From the NCBI RefSeq assembly GCF_022760805.1, contig NZ_JAIVFL010000001.1, positions 2,790,001-2,854,000 on the forward strand: a stretch of 64,000 bases of DNA. Reading direction: 5' to 3'. Both the position numbers and the translations under genes were made by a program. The notes beneath the pieces are model-generated. The model did not search any database, was not told the DNA's origin, and was given only the letters and a program-made list of their open reading frames with translations. Numbering within the stretch: position 1 is the stretch's first letter; every line of letters begins with the position of its first letter. Positions 63,775 through 64,000 of this stretch are shown piece by piece. This DNA comes from Candidatus Mycolicibacterium alkanivorans. GTDB taxonomy: Bacteria; Actinomycetota; Actinomycetes; Mycobacteriales; Mycobacteriaceae.

Positions 63775-64000
63775 ATGAGCGATCTCCCCGACGCGCCGGG
63801 CGCCACTCGGGATCGGTGCAGCTACCCGGGCTGCACGCGGCCTCGCCGGCCCGATCCGGCGACCGGTCGCCCGTCGCGGTACTGCGAGCACGCCGACGCG
63901 ACCGGCGGGCCGGTGCACAATCGGGCATCTGCCTGGAAAGCGCGCCGGGCGCATCAGGGCGCAGGGGCGGTGCACGACGATCCCGGAACTGCCGCCGCGC
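63775..64000 (+). CDS. Putative plasmid-associated protein with N-terminal Cys/His motif (partial)
   Basis: The frame starts at ATG 63775 and is still open at the window end, 75 codons in. It begins MSDLPDAPGATRDRCSYPGC and continues with RYCEHADATGGPVHNRASAW, so two cysteines four apart are followed by C-x-x-H-like ligands about 25 residues later, a likely zinc site. Proteins with this start are, to my knowledge, found on actinobacterial plasmids and integrative elements, often with a long coiled coil after it. The function cannot be inferred from this part. Confidence 0.55.
   Translation, partial: MSDLPDAPGATRDRCSYPGCTRPRRPDPATGRPSRYCEHADATGGPVHNRASAWKARRAHQGAGAVHDDPGTAAA

Noticed and set aside
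1..64000. tRNA, rRNA, CRISPR arrays and riboswitches
   Set aside because: I looked for tRNA-like cloverleaf ends, regularly spaced repeats and known aptamer motifs and saw none; a covariance-model search would be needed to exclude small RNAs.

Overview
The DNA is GC-rich and reads as a mycolic-acid actinomycete, most likely Mycolicibacterium or a close relative (Gordonia/Rhodococcus). Reasons are the MmcO/CopRS/DUF305 copper module, the secreted LIP-family lipase, a MazEF pair, frequent GTG/TTG starts, ATGA/GTGA gene overlaps, and a leaderless promoter on the last gene. The density of insertion sequences and gene remnants, and the terminal gene of a type I associate with actinobacterial plasmids, suggest an accessory region or a plasmid. 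The species call is an inference.

Region 1 (1-27.4 kb) is a Wzx/Wzy-type polysaccharide locus. It has a priming sugar-phosphate transferase, polysaccharide deacetylase, two DegT aminotransferases, an SDR epimerase, a Gfo/Idh/MocA dehydrogenase, a WbpD-type N-acetyltransferase, a glycosyltransferase-methyltransferase fusion, a Wzy-like polymerase, a Wzz-like chain-length protein, a secreted beta-helix protein, four more glycosyltransferase/reductase genes, a Wzx flippase and rmlA. Together they should make an activated amino-sugar and rhamnose-type repeat unit, assemble it on lipid, flip and polymerise it. The locus lies between two direct copies of one IS5-family element.

Region 2 (26.2-30.2 kb) is an insertion-sequence pile-up: an IS630 element sits in the rmlA stop codon, followed by an IS5-family copy split by a degenerate IS256-family element with an 8-bp target duplication.

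Region 3 (30.2-38.0 kb) is a copper-resistance module: SHOCT membrane protein, Tat-exported multicopper oxidase, CopRS-like two-component system, a truncated HMA gene, DUF305 lipoprotein, DUF302 protein and a P1B ATPase. Two divergent promoters share a TGTGAAGATTCG box.

Region 4 (38.1-43.5 kb) holds a mazEF-like pair, an integrase remnant, an amidohydrolase with a MarR-like regulator, transposase scraps and a TauD-type dioxygenase.

Region 5 (44.5-48.2 kb) is a clear homologue of the dibenzothiophene 4S desulfurisation operon, dszA-dszB-dszC, with the DszB catalytic Cys, His and Arg all conserved.

Region 6 (48.8-61.8 kb) starts with a lipase and pseudogenes (dinB, a sulfonate-binding protein). 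It then has a second organosulfur cluster: two TauD dioxygenases, an IclR regulator, an SsuABC-like importer, two DszA/NtaA-family FMNH2 monooxygenases and a DszC-like flavoprotein, but no DszB. Region 7 (61.8-64.0 kb) is an ISAs1-family element with perfect ends, remnants, and the start of a putative plasmid gene.

The strongest candidate for a poorly described system is the pairing of a diverged dszABC operon with a DszB-less cluster that carries its own importer and dioxygenases, a combined organosulfur scavenging island.
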